Source: JAEYXS01 sp943367715 (GTDB taxonomy: Bacteria; Verrucomicrobiota; Verrucomicrobiia; Limisphaerales; JAEYXS01). Taken from it: DNA of 64,000 nt. Under the pieces are notes generated by a model that ran no database searches, had not been told where the DNA came from, and worked only from the letters and a program-made list of their open reading frames with translations. Positions 34,485-43,750 of this stretch are shown piece by piece. Numbering within the stretch: position 1 is the stretch's first letter; the number at the start of each line of letters is the position of its first letter. The DNA is taken from positions 12,610-76,609 of the forward strand of contig CALRJY020000032.1 in assembly GCA_943367715.1 (NCBI GenBank), written 5' to 3'. Both the position numbers and the translations under genes were made by a program.

Positions 34485-35945
34485 TTAGAATTTAGGCAGA
34501 TCGGGACTTCCGGGTACGGGAGGTATGGGAACCACCACCTTGTTCGGCATCACCGGCACTTGAAGAGGTGTCCTGATTTTTAGACGGTTACTCTCATTCA
34601 CAGCTGGCGGTGTGATTTCGGACAGATTTGTCCTCACGGGTTCAGGAACTGGATTACCGGCAGGCACTGCGGCTGGTGCCGCAAGAGCTTGCTTGCGTTT
34701 GAGGAAATTTATCTCATGCAGCTCTCTGAGGTAGAGCTTTTTAGAAATGACCTGCCTGTTCACCTCCGGCAAATCCGCCCGCTGGGTTAAACTTCTTAGG
34801 AAGCTAATATCTTCCTCCCTTCCCAGCACCATGCCATCCACCAAACTTGAGATGGCGGCTTCGCCAAGTGAATCAGTTAACAAAGGCCGGGCAATCGGCC
34901 TCAACTTTTCAATCGGCAGCCATCTGATCGCGGCCGCCGCCCCATTCATCAACTCATCGGGAACATCCTTTCGAATCAGCTTTTCTATAACAGAAGCATC
35001 CGTTTCCATCGAGTATCTCCCCAAGGCTTCCAAAACGATTAACCTAACGGAAACCTGACGTTGGGAATCTTCCAAGATTTCATACAATTTCGCTCGGGTG
35101 CCAGTCTCCTGCAACGACGCCATGGTCCTCAAAAACACCTCCATCATCCTCCCATTCCCTCCGTCCCATTTATCGAAAGAACCAAGCAGCACTTTTCCAG
35201 CCCATGAGGGCTGGTGTCGCTCGATCCCGGTTAAAACATACACCTTTGCTTCGTCACTAGCCTCCTGGCTGATGATCAAATCGGTCAACAGACCGACAGA
35301 TTGGGGATCGGAATGGCCAGGTAACGAAAAGCAAGCGATCCGCATCAGATCATCGCTCTGGGCGGCCTTAATTAGTTTGCGCCACAATTCAGGCCGACAC
35401 TCAATGCTTCCTCTTCGAAGCAAGGAATTGATCATCTGCATACGGAAAGGCACAAGGCCTAGCTTTTGTTCAGTCACTCCCCGGTAGCTTGGCTTTAACA
35501 TGCATCCCTTCCATATCCGCTCAAATAGCCACACCTTTTCTGCAGTGACATCTTTCCTGTCCTTAGAAAATAAATCATATGGCATGTAGTTCCACTCCCC
35601 ATTGGCTTGAAGAGCCGGGTGATACTGGTCCAGCTTGGCGAACACCTCCCTATGCTTCACCCGTTCATTGAGGATGACCGCCATCAACCCCGCTTCCCAT
35701 GAATTCTCCGTCGCCTTATCCACGTCCACCCCTTCTGGATAGGCCTTCTCCAGTTCACGCCTCAGTTCCGGATACTGTTCCGGCCGAGACTTCCCCGCTG
35801 CAGCCAGCTTTTCAAATACCTCCACTTGGGTGGATGCCGGAATAGTGAAAGACACGAGCAAGACGATGAGAGTCAAAAGTCTGACCGCAAAGGCTGTCTC
35901 ACTTCCTCTATTTTTCAAGCAAAGCAATCGCCCTTTCTTCAGCAT
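34485..35945 (-). CDS. Exported helical-repeat (HEAT-like) protein of unknown function
   Basis: A 486-residue protein. After a charged start, a hydrophobic stretch at about 19-37 (AVRLLTLIVLLVSFTIPA) serves as signal peptide or anchor. The mature protein is mainly alpha-helical with Leu-rich pairs such as SWEAGLMAVILNERVKHREVFAKLDQ, RMMEVFLRTMASLQETGTRAKLYEILED and VRLIVLEALGRYSMETDASVIEKLI, in keeping with HEAT/armadillo-like repeats. The last 70 residues are Pro/Val-rich and probably flexible. It converges on the gene before it with a 9-bp gap. Function unknown; the DNA is AT-richer than the nearby sulfatase genes. Confidence 0.7.
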   Translation of the reverse strand: MLKKGRLLCLKNRGSETAFAVRLLTLIVLLVSFTIPASTQVEVFEKLAAAGKSRPEQYPELRRELEKAYPEGVDVDKATENSWEAGLMAVILNERVKHREVFAKLDQYHPALQANGEWNYMPYDLFSKDRKDVTAEKVWLFERIWKGCMLKPSYRGVTEQKLGLVPFRMQMINSLLRRGSIECRPELWRKLIKAAQSDDLMRIACFSLPGHSDPQSVGLLTDLIISQEASDEAKVYVLTGIERHQPSWAGKVLLGSFDKWDGGNGRMMEVFLRTMASLQETGTRAKLYEILEDSQRQVSVRLIVLEALGRYSMETDASVIEKLIRKDVPDELMNGAAAAIRWLPIEKLRPIARPLLTDSLGEAAISSLVDGMVLGREEDISFLRSLTQRADLPEVNRQVISKKLYLRELHEINFLKRKQALAAPAAVPAGNPVPEPVRTNLSEITPPAVNESNRLKIRTPLQVPVMPNKVVVPIPPVPGSPDLPKF

Positions 35946-35999
35946 GAAGCATTAGACGGTCATCCCGTCATTATGCTCCCGATAAAAAACCACGGCCCA

Positions 36000-37715
36000 T
36001 CACTTGCCCTCTTTCGCCCACTTCTTCATCTGTGCGATGTTCTCTTCCAGCTCCTTGCGCTGCTCTGGATTCTTCTTCTCCGCCAGATAGACCGCCATGT
36101 CACTGTCATACATCGCCGGGGATTCAGCTCCCTTATCACCACTTTCTTTCACCCAACGCTCATGCCGGGCGCGGAGATCGGCCAGCGTCTTGGCGTGCTT
36201 TGGGTCGCCCGCGAGATTCTTCAACTGGTAACCGTCCTTCGTCCATTCGTACAACTCTTCCGTCGGACGCTTCGGGGCGAACAGCAACTGTTCCTGCACC
36301 TTGTCCAGTTTCCCGGCGGCATGCAGTTCGCGTAACTTCTCCACGATACTCTTCCCGTCCTTGTATGCGTTGGGCTGGAGATGCGGGCGCTCCGGCAGGT
36401 AATTCTTGATGTAGAGCCACTGATCCGTGCGCACCGAGCGGATATGTTCGGACGTCTCATCGCAACGATCACGCGCAGCGAAGACCGCCGTGCGCGGCTG
36501 GTAATCCTTCGCGAACACATTCTTCGCCTGCATCGTCTTCGGAATCTCGATGCCTGCCGCTCCCAACGAAATCGCCGCCAGATCGATCTGTTCGATCAAG
36601 TCTTCCCGCACCTGTCCCTTCGCAATGCCCGGTCCGCGCACCACGAATGGGATGTGCGTGCCTTCATCATACAGGAACTGCTTCCCGCGCGCATGGCTGA
36701 TGCCGTGATCCGTCATGAAGATCACCAAGGTGTTTTCTAAAATACCTTCCTTCTCCAGTCGCGCGAGCACCTCGCCCACATGCTTGTCCGTGAAGCGCAC
36801 CGCATCCAGATACGCCGCCCAATCCTCCAGCAAGACCGGATCCCGCGGATAATACGGCGGCAACGTCACCTTCTGTGGGTCAGTCGCTGAACCCAATTCC
36901 GTCACCGCCCGCTGTTGCAGTTTCTTCGCCGCCTCGGCCGTACCGCCGCGCAGTTTTCCGCCCGCCAGTTGCACCTGCATGAAGAACGGCTGGCCCGCCT
37001 TGCGCCCGGCCCAGTCGTTCGAGTTGTAAATGGATTCGTCCCATTCGAAATTATAATCCGTCTTGCCCAAGCCTCCTCCACCCGCCTTCGCCTTCGCCTT
37101 GCCTTTGCCAGCGCGCCCTGCGTCCGGCAAGCCGCTGCCGATGCAGGTATAATAACCCGCCTTCTGGAACAGCGCAGGGACAGGCAGCACACCGGGTGGC
37201 AACTCGATCTTCACCGTTCCACGACCGCTGCGGTGATGATGCGCGCCGATGGTCGTCTGGTACATGCCCGTGATGAAGGCGGAACGGCACGGCGAACACA
37301 CCGGAGCCGTCGTGAATGCCCGTGTGAATTTCGTCCCCTCCCGCGCCAACCGGTCCACGTTGGGCGTCTGGATCAGCTTCTCACCGTAGCACGAGAAGTT
37401 CGCCGACATGTCATCTACCACGAACCAAAGGATGTTCGGTTTGGCAACGGCAACACCACCACCCGCGGCATTATCTTTCGCGAGATTGCCCTTGATCCAG
37501 TTGGCCAACGTGGAACTGCCGAAACCATAGCCACCAGGCAGTTCGACATAGTCCATTGTGCCGATTCTGGGAGGCTGGCCCCAATGCGCGGGATAACTCT
37601 TTCGGGCTGCCGTCGCGGGCTTCTCCTGGGCTGCCGCTTCAGGCAAGGAATGACCGAGGAGCAAGCATCCAAGAAACAGCACCGCCACAATCTGTGCAGG
37701 AATACGGGAACGCAT
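36000..37715 (-). CDS. S1-family sulfatase with an N-terminal extension, third of nine
   Basis: A 571-residue exported sulfatase; start at 37715 (MRSRIPAQIVAVLFLGCLLLGHSLPEAAA) chosen over 37733 because the signal peptide then begins normally. Unlike the others, about 65 residues (30-92, with HWGQPPRIGTMDYVELPGGYGFGSS) precede the sulfatase core. Metal pair DD at 101-102 (FVVDDMSANFSCYG); formylglycine motif C140-S-P-C-R (PVCSPCRSAFITGMYQ), with an unusual second Cys in the motif. A Gly/Ala/Lys-rich loop (RAGKGKAKAKAGGGGLGK) interrupts the core. A later MTDHGISHARGK matches the usual DNG-type site. First gene read from the left of a run of three minus-strand sulfatases. Confidence 0.9.
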   Translation of the reverse strand: MRSRIPAQIVAVLFLGCLLLGHSLPEAAAQEKPATAARKSYPAHWGQPPRIGTMDYVELPGGYGFGSSTLANWIKGNLAKDNAAGGGVAVAKPNILWFVVDDMSANFSCYGEKLIQTPNVDRLAREGTKFTRAFTTAPVCSPCRSAFITGMYQTTIGAHHHRSGRGTVKIELPPGVLPVPALFQKAGYYTCIGSGLPDAGRAGKGKAKAKAGGGGLGKTDYNFEWDESIYNSNDWAGRKAGQPFFMQVQLAGGKLRGGTAEAAKKLQQRAVTELGSATDPQKVTLPPYYPRDPVLLEDWAAYLDAVRFTDKHVGEVLARLEKEGILENTLVIFMTDHGISHARGKQFLYDEGTHIPFVVRGPGIAKGQVREDLIEQIDLAAISLGAAGIEIPKTMQAKNVFAKDYQPRTAVFAARDRCDETSEHIRSVRTDQWLYIKNYLPERPHLQPNAYKDGKSIVEKLRELHAAGKLDKVQEQLLFAPKRPTEELYEWTKDGYQLKNLAGDPKHAKTLADLRARHERWVKESGDKGAESPAMYDSDMAVYLAEKKNPEQRKELEENIAQMKKWAKEGK

Positions 37716-37758
37716 GCCATCAATGTAACTCAATCACCCGTTCTGTCGATGCTTCCGC

Positions 37759-39150
37759 TCACTCCTTCTTTTTCGCCGCTTCACCGGCATTCTGAGGCGG
37801 ACGCGCCTCCCTGGCATACTTGTCCAGACGCGCTTTCAGTTCTTTGACCTTGTCCGGATTCTCCGCCGCCAGATTGTTCTTCTCGCCCAGATCTTTGGCG
37901 ATGTTGAATAGCTCCACGGACTCTTTGTCGTTTGCCGGCGCCTTCTTCTTCTTGGCCTTCGCTGCAGGCTCGCCTTCTTCCGATTCGCCGGCAGCACTGC
38001 CGTTCATCACCAGTTTCCAGTCACCCATGCGAATGGCTCCGCGACGCGGCTCGGAATTGAAGAGGATATCCTCATGCGGCGTGGGTTTCCCTTGCGTCAG
38101 GGACGGCCAGAGATCGCGTCCATCCAGCGCCAGCTTCTGCTTGTCCTTGTCCAGTGAGGCACCGCCCAGCTTCAGTAAGGTCGGATACCAGTCCACCATA
38201 TGCAGGGCGGTGTTCAACCGCGCACCCGATTTGATCTTCCCATCCCAGGTGGCGAACGCAGCCGCTCTCACTCCGCCCTCATACAAAGTCCCCTTGCCCG
38301 CCCGCAATGGTCCATTGTCGGTGACTTTACCCGGCGAGACTCCGCCGTTGTCGCTGGAGAAGATGAACAACGTGTTCTTGCGAAAACCTTTCTCCTCCAC
38401 AGCACCGACGATCTGCCCCACCGCTTCATCCAGCGCGGCCAGCATCCCGGCCATCGTACGGCGTTGACCGGTGAGGTTCGTGTAAACTTGCGTGTATTTA
38501 TCTGGGGCCATGTAAGGCGCGTGGACGGCGTTGAACGGCACGTAGAGGAAGAACGGTTTCTCCTTCTGCTGTTCATTCACAAACTTCACCGCCTCTTTCG
38601 CCAGCAGATGGGTGGAGTAACCTTCCTCCTTCAGTTTCTCGCCATTGCGATACCAGTCCAGTTCCCCATCGCGGATGTGGGTATTGTAATCGATCGCTCC
38701 GAACAGATGTCCATACGCGTGATCGAAACCCCGTGCATTGGGGTAGTATGCCTTGTCAAAGCTGCCGAGATGCCATTTGCCGGTGATGGCTGTCTTATAG
38801 CCTGCTTCACGAAGCGCTTGCGGCAAGGTGCGCTCCTCCAGCGGCAATCCATACGTGGCCCATGGCCGGATGACGCCCACCTGCAAGCCGGTGCGGATGG
38901 GGTAGCGGCCCGTCATCAATGCCGCACGGGTCGGTGAGCACACCGGCTGCACATAGAAAGTCTCCAGTACCGTGCCGGCTGCTGCCAACTTGTCGAGATT
39001 TGGCGTCTTGATGTCCTTGCCGCCGCTGAAACCGCAGTCCATGTAGCCGAGGTCATCCGCCAGGAAGAAGACGATGTTCGGCTTCTCCGCCGAGAAAGCG
39101 GCAGAAGTCATGAACGCCGTTAACAGGCACCACGCGTAGAGATGTTTCAT
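37759..39150 (-). CDS. S1-family sulfatase (arylsulfatase B-like), fourth of nine
   Basis: A 463-residue exported sulfatase (signal MKHLYAWCLLTAFMTSAAFSA). Metal pair DD at 32-33 (FFLADDLGYMDCGFSG); formylglycine motif C71-S-P-T-R (PVCSPTRAALMTG); GKWHLGSFDKAYYPNARGFDHAYGHLFGAIDY and SSDNGGVSPGKVTDNGPLRAGKGTLYEGGVR are typical of arylsulfatase B/N-acetylgalactosamine-sulfatase-like proteins. A Lys-rich insert (AAKAKKKKAPANDK) is near 400. It is read towards the third sulfatase with a 43-bp gap and lies 64 bp downstream of the fifth. Confidence 0.93.
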   Translation of the reverse strand: MKHLYAWCLLTAFMTSAAFSAEKPNIVFFLADDLGYMDCGFSGGKDIKTPNLDKLAAAGTVLETFYVQPVCSPTRAALMTGRYPIRTGLQVGVIRPWATYGLPLEERTLPQALREAGYKTAITGKWHLGSFDKAYYPNARGFDHAYGHLFGAIDYNTHIRDGELDWYRNGEKLKEEGYSTHLLAKEAVKFVNEQQKEKPFFLYVPFNAVHAPYMAPDKYTQVYTNLTGQRRTMAGMLAALDEAVGQIVGAVEEKGFRKNTLFIFSSDNGGVSPGKVTDNGPLRAGKGTLYEGGVRAAAFATWDGKIKSGARLNTALHMVDWYPTLLKLGGASLDKDKQKLALDGRDLWPSLTQGKPTPHEDILFNSEPRRGAIRMGDWKLVMNGSAAGESEEGEPAAKAKKKKAPANDKESVELFNIAKDLGEKNNLAAENPDKVKELKARLDKYAREARPPQNAGEAAKKKE

Positions 39151-39214
39151 GTGTAGTTACAGACGATTTCAACGTCACCAAGGTTAACACCAATCGTAAA
39201 AACGGTCCGAGCAG

Positions 39215-40630
39215 TTATTCACCCAAGGCCAGTTCGCCTGCCTCATCCCGCTGCGACTTCATCCAGTTGCGCAGTTCGGCCTTTAGCTTGGCCACCCGTT
39301 TCCCATGGCCGCCATGGTCGATGAGATTGGTCAGCTCAAATGGATCCGCTTTCGTGTCGTAGAGCTCCCAGCGTGGATGGCGCTCGATCAGGTTCACGAG
39401 ATGGGCGGCTTCGGCGTCCTCCTTCGCTTTCTCCGTCCACGTCGAGTAAACCTCGCCGTGGCTGTCGGGAATATCCATGACCTTGGTGAAATGCGTCGTC
39501 CATTTGCGTTCGGGATTCAGATTCAGCACCAGCTTGAAGCGCTCATCCCGCACTCCGCGTTGCGGGGAGACATTCATCTCGCCGTCACCCGTGTGACTGG
39601 CAAAGATCGTCTCGCGAAACTTCCTCTCATGACCCAGTAGCACGTTCTTGAAACTCAATCCATCGATGTCCTGCAACGCATCGCCTCCGGCCAGTTCATG
39701 AAAGGTCGGCAGCAGATCTACCAGCGAGATGAGCGCGTGATTGTGCGAGTCGGCCTTGATGTGTCCCGGCCAGCGCGCGATGAAAGGCACCCTTAGCCCC
39801 GTGTCGTAAACTGTCCATTTGCAATGCGGCCACTCGGGCCCTTGGTCACTGGTGAAAATGAAAAGCGTGTTCGGCTCGAAGCCATGTTTCTTGATCGAGC
39901 TCAGCACCTGGCCTACACGTTGATCCATGGTGGTGATATCCTGATAATAGTTGGCCAGCGCAGTCCGAGTCTTCGGTGTATCAACCATGATCGGCGGCAC
40001 GGGCAGGCGCGTCGGATCATAGGTTTTGTTCTTCTCCCAGATCACGTGCGGATTGTTATCCGCGAGAATCAGACAGAGCGGTTGTTCCGGTTTCTCTTTC
40101 GCATGTCGGGCAAGGAAAGCATCGACAGCTTGAGCGTCCAGCCCTTCGGCGCGGTAACGTCGGGGGAACTTGGGATTCGCCGGCAGCGTGGCGTTCAATA
40201 TTTCAAAGGGATAGACCGATTGCGGCTTCACGTGACTCTTGTTTGCCAGCACGACGCGATAGCCCAAGGCCCCCAGATGATGCGCCATGGATTTCACGCC
40301 CAGCTTGGAGTCCGTATGGTTTCCCATCAATCCGTTGCGCGAAGGATAGAGGCCGGTATAAAGCGCCGCGCGTGAGGGGGCGCAAGTAGGCGAAGCGGCA
40401 AAGACGCGTTGAAATTTCATCCCCTCGGTGGCCAAGCGGTCCACATTCGGTGTGCGAATGGCTTTGTTTCCGTAGCAGCCCAAGAAATCAACGCCGAGGT
40501 CATCGGCGAGGTAAAGGACGATGTTCGGCCGTGATGCAGCCATACTGCCAACTGGAAGAAGCAGCAGATAAATCCCGAGCATCAGGCAAAGACAACGCCA
40601 GCGCGAAGGCAACGCAGCAGCAGGGAACAT
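39215..40630 (-). CDS. S1-family sulfatase, fifth of nine
   Basis: A 471-residue exported sulfatase; start at 40630 (MFPAAALPSRWRCLCLMLGIYLLLLPVGSMA) gives a signal peptide, the upstream frame to 40765 does not. Metal pair DD at 43-44 (LYLADDLGVDFLGCYG), formylglycine motif C83-A-P-S-R (PTCAPSRAALYTG), later TSDQGPEWPHCKWTVYD. It shares several blocks with the gene at 32092 (GNH-x-DSK, DQGPEWPHCKW versus DHGAQWPFGKW, THTGDG) and looks like a paralogue from an older duplication. Divergent from the next gene at 40807; both promoters should lie in the 176-bp gap. Confidence 0.92.
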   Translation of the reverse strand: MFPAAALPSRWRCLCLMLGIYLLLLPVGSMAASRPNIVLYLADDLGVDFLGCYGNKAIRTPNVDRLATEGMKFQRVFAASPTCAPSRAALYTGLYPSRNGLMGNHTDSKLGVKSMAHHLGALGYRVVLANKSHVKPQSVYPFEILNATLPANPKFPRRYRAEGLDAQAVDAFLARHAKEKPEQPLCLILADNNPHVIWEKNKTYDPTRLPVPPIMVDTPKTRTALANYYQDITTMDQRVGQVLSSIKKHGFEPNTLFIFTSDQGPEWPHCKWTVYDTGLRVPFIARWPGHIKADSHNHALISLVDLLPTFHELAGGDALQDIDGLSFKNVLLGHERKFRETIFASHTGDGEMNVSPQRGVRDERFKLVLNLNPERKWTTHFTKVMDIPDSHGEVYSTWTEKAKEDAEAAHLVNLIERHPRWELYDTKADPFELTNLIDHGGHGKRVAKLKAELRNWMKSQRDEAGELALGE

Positions 40631-40806
40631 GGTGCGACAATAACCCAACCCCGCCCAATGGCAATGAGACGAATCCGCCTGAACCTTGGGGAAATGCACC
40701 TGAAAGACATATCTAAGACAGCTGTTGTTTACTATCGGGGATCGATTGAAACCTCTCCCCATCATTCCGCGTCTGTGCTAGGGTATCTGTCGAACCCGGG
40801 AATTCT
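40631..40806. promoter_or_regulatory. Divergent promoter region between two sulfatase genes
   Basis: A 176-bp gap between divergent sulfatase genes. It should hold two promoters, but I see no clear -35/-10 pair or operator palindrome. It also marks the point where the plus strand changes from C-rich to G-rich. No DnaA-box-like sequence was found. Confidence 0.45.
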
Positions 40807-42318
40807 ATGCTGAAGAGACTGCTCGTTACGTGTGCGCTGTCGTTGGTCGCGGTCACGGCTTTTGCCGCCCAGAAGCCGAATATCGTGCTCATTTACGCGG
40901 ATGACCTCGGTTATGGCGATGTGAGCGCGAATGGCTCCAAGACGATCAAGACGCCGAACATGGACCGCATCGCGAAGGACGGGCTGCGGTTCACTGCTGG
41001 TTACGCGACGTCGGCCACGTGCACGCCTTCGCGGTATTCGCTGATGACGGGTGAGTATGCGTGGCGGCAGAAGGGCACGGGTATCTTGCCGGGTGATGCG
41101 GCACTGATCATCAAGCCGGGGCGCACTACGCTGCCCTCCATTCTGCAAAAGGCGGGTTACAAGACGGGTGCGGTGGGGAAATGGCATTTGGGCTTGGGCG
41201 ACAAAGAGATTGATTGGAATGGGGACATCAAGCCGGGGCCGAATGAAATCGGTTACGATTATTCTTACATCATGGCAGCGACGGCGGATCGGGTGCCGTG
41301 TGTCTTTGTGGAGAATCATCGCGTAGTGGGATTGGACCCGAAAGATCCGATCGAGGTGAACTACACTAAGAACTTTCCGAGTGAACCAACGGGCAAGGAG
41401 AATCCGGAACTGCTGACCAAGCAGAAGCCGAGCCATGGGCATGACATGAGCATCGTGAATGGCATCAGCCGTATCGGATTCATGAAGGGTGGCAAGGCGG
41501 CGCTGTGGAAGGATGAGGACATGGCGGATATTTTCACGGGCAAAGCGGTGCAGTTCATGGAGAAGAACAAGGCGCAACCGTTCTTCCTCTACTTTGGTTT
41601 GCATGATCCTCATGTGCCGCGGGTGCCGCATCCGCGCTTCGTCGGCAAGAGCGGCATGGGTGCGCGGGGTGATGCCATCATTCAAGCGGACTGGTGCGTG
41701 GGTGAAGTTTTGAATGCGTTGGAGAAACTGAAGCTCAACGAAAACACGCTCGTCATCTTGAGCAGTGATAACGGGCCGGTGATCGATGACGGGTATCAGG
41801 ATGAGGCGGTGAAGTTGCTCGGGGAACACAAGCCGTGGGGGCCGTATCGCGGGAACAAGTATAGCAAGTTTGAGGCAGGGACGCGCGTACCATTTCTCGT
41901 GCGCTGGACGGGGAAGATCAAACCGGGGGTGAGTGACGCGATGATCTCGCAGGTGGATTTGCTGGCGTCCTTCGCGGCGTTGACGGGGCAGACGTTGGCG
42001 GAAGCGGATGCGCCGGATAGTTTGAACATGCTGCCAGCTTTGTTGGGCGAATCGAAGCAAGGGCGTGAATACGTACTCGAACACGCGAATGCGGTGGCGT
42101 TGCGGCAGGGCAACTGGAAGTTCATCGAGGCGAGCAAGGGGCCGAAGGTGAACAAGAATACGAATGCGGAGACGGGTAATGATGAGGTGCCGCAATTGTA
42201 TGACTTGAGCAAGGATGTGAACGAGCGCAAGAACGTGGCGGCGGAGAATCCAGAGAAGGTGCAGGAGATGCAGGCAGCGCTGAACAAGTTCAAACAGGCG
42301 GGACGGACACGGCCTTAA
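40807..42318 (+). CDS. S1-family sulfatase, sixth of nine
   Basis: A 503-residue exported sulfatase (signal MLKRLLVTCALSLVAVTAFA). Metal pair DD at 32-33 (LIYADDLGYGDVSANG); formylglycine motif C72-T-P-S-R (ATCTPSRYSLMTGEYAWRQKGTGILPGD), a pattern typical of a large arylsulfatase A-like subgroup that also keeps GKWHLGLGD and LHDPHVPRVPHPRFVGKS. Later SSDNGPVIDDGYQDEA. A run of three plus-strand sulfatases begins here; the next starts 20 bp downstream. Codons favour G, unlike the first sulfatases. Confidence 0.93.
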   Translation: MLKRLLVTCALSLVAVTAFAAQKPNIVLIYADDLGYGDVSANGSKTIKTPNMDRIAKDGLRFTAGYATSATCTPSRYSLMTGEYAWRQKGTGILPGDAALIIKPGRTTLPSILQKAGYKTGAVGKWHLGLGDKEIDWNGDIKPGPNEIGYDYSYIMAATADRVPCVFVENHRVVGLDPKDPIEVNYTKNFPSEPTGKENPELLTKQKPSHGHDMSIVNGISRIGFMKGGKAALWKDEDMADIFTGKAVQFMEKNKAQPFFLYFGLHDPHVPRVPHPRFVGKSGMGARGDAIIQADWCVGEVLNALEKLKLNENTLVILSSDNGPVIDDGYQDEAVKLLGEHKPWGPYRGNKYSKFEAGTRVPFLVRWTGKIKPGVSDAMISQVDLLASFAALTGQTLAEADAPDSLNMLPALLGESKQGREYVLEHANAVALRQGNWKFIEASKGPKVNKNTNAETGNDEVPQLYDLSKDVNERKNVAAENPEKVQEMQAALNKFKQAGRTRP

Positions 42319-42338
42319 AATTTTCGATCAATCAAAGC

Positions 42339-43730
42339 ATGAAAGCGTTATCTTCTATTTTAAGCGTGGTGGTGCTGGGGCTATCCGTGGTCACAGCAGT
42401 GCAGGCGGCGGAGAGGAAGCCGAATATCATCTACATTTTGTCTGACGATCTCGCGCAGGGGGATCTCGGGGTGTATGGGCAGAAGAAGATCAAGACGCCG
42501 AATCTCGACCGCATGGCGGCGGAGGGGACGCGTTACACGCAGGCGTATTGCGGCACGACGGTTTGCGCGCCTTCACGCACATCGCTCATGACGGGTTTAC
42601 ATACGGGGCATAGTCCGGTGCGGGCGAATTTCGAGGCGCAACCAGAGGGACAGTTCCCCTTGCCCGCTGGCACACTCACGGTAGCGAAGCTATTGAAGGA
42701 TGCGGGCTATGCGACGGCGTGCATGGGCAAGTGGGGCATGGGGATGTTTGATACGACGGGCAGTCCGCTGAAGAACGGCATCGATCATTTCTTCGGCTAC
42801 AACTGCCAGCGGCATGCGCACAGTTATTTTCCGACTTATCTGTATCGCAACGACAAGCGCATCGAGTTGCCGGGCAATGATGGCAAGGGCGTGGGCAAGA
42901 CGTATGCGCAGGAGTTGATCGCGCAGGAGACGGTGAACTGGGTGAAGCAACAAAAGGACAAACCGTTCTTCCTTTATTACGCCATCACGCTGCCGCATGG
43001 GCGGTTTGAGATCGATGACCAAGGCCAGTACGCCAAGGAAGACTGGACGCCGCAACAGAAGAACTACGCGGCGATGGTCACGCGGCTGGATAGTGATGTG
43101 GGGCGGTTGCTGAATGTGCTGAAGGAATTGAAGATCGATGACAACACGATTGTGTTCTTCTCCGGGGATAATGGTTCCTCATTCAACCCCACGTCGGAGA
43201 TCGGGAAGATGTTCGACCAAACGATGGGCGGCAAGTTGCGCGGGTTCAAACGGAGCATGTATGAGGGCGGTTTGCGGCAGGCGGCTTTGGTGCGGTGGCC
43301 GGGCAAGGTGCCAGCGGGTCGCGTGAGTGATGAGCCATGGGCGTTCTGGGATTTTATGCCGACGGCGGCGGAACTGGCGGGGACCACGCTGCCCAAGGGA
43401 GCGAAGACAGATGGGCTTTCGCTGGTGTCTTTCCTGAAAGGTGGGGCGGCGCCGAAGCGGGAATATTTTTATTGGGAACTGCATGAGGCGAAGTCCATCC
43501 AGGCCATCCGGTTTGGTGATTGGAAGGCGGTGCGGAATGGGCCTTCGGCGGCGATTGAATTGTATGATCTGAAGGCGGATGTATCGGAGTCGAAGAACTT
43601 GGCGGCGGAGAATCCGAAGGTGGTGGCGAAGGCGGAGGCGTTGATGAAGGAAGCGCACGTGGAAGACCCGAACTGGCCGATGGCGGAGAAGCGGGCGGTG
43701 GAGAATCGGAAGGGTAAGGTGACGGAGTAG
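42339..43730 (+). CDS. S1-family sulfatase, seventh of nine
   Basis: A 463-residue exported sulfatase (signal MKALSSILSVVVLGLSVVTAVQA). Metal pair DD at 36-37 (YILSDDLAQGDLGVYG), formylglycine motif C76-A-P-S-R (TTVCAPSRTSLMTGLHTGHSPVR), GKWGMGMFDTTGSPLKNGIDHFFGYNCQRHAHSYFP and SGDNGSSFNP. The TGHSPVRAN block and the KWGMG in place of KWHLG mark a subgroup common in Planctomycetes and Verrucomicrobia. It is 20 bp after the sixth sulfatase gene, so the two are probably co-transcribed. The palindromic array at 43751 follows. Confidence 0.93.
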   Translation: MKALSSILSVVVLGLSVVTAVQAAERKPNIIYILSDDLAQGDLGVYGQKKIKTPNLDRMAAEGTRYTQAYCGTTVCAPSRTSLMTGLHTGHSPVRANFEAQPEGQFPLPAGTLTVAKLLKDAGYATACMGKWGMGMFDTTGSPLKNGIDHFFGYNCQRHAHSYFPTYLYRNDKRIELPGNDGKGVGKTYAQELIAQETVNWVKQQKDKPFFLYYAITLPHGRFEIDDQGQYAKEDWTPQQKNYAAMVTRLDSDVGRLLNVLKELKIDDNTIVFFSGDNGSSFNPTSEIGKMFDQTMGGKLRGFKRSMYEGGLRQAALVRWPGKVPAGRVSDEPWAFWDFMPTAAELAGTTLPKGAKTDGLSLVSFLKGGAAPKREYFYWELHEAKSIQAIRFGDWKAVRNGPSAAIELYDLKADVSESKNLAAENPKVVAKAEALMKEAHVEDPNWPMAEKRAVENRKGKVTE

Positions 43731-43750
43731 GTTTAGTTTTCTTGGGTTTC

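Noticed and set aside
40631..40806. Replication origin at the strand-composition change
   Set aside because: No DnaA-box-like sequences, no AT-rich unwinding region and no dnaA, dnaN, gidA or parAB genes nearby. The skew change is kept only as an observation.
40762..42195. 477-codon open frame antisense to the sixth sulfatase
   Set aside because: Arg/His-rich shadow; the sulfatase frame is certain from its motifs.
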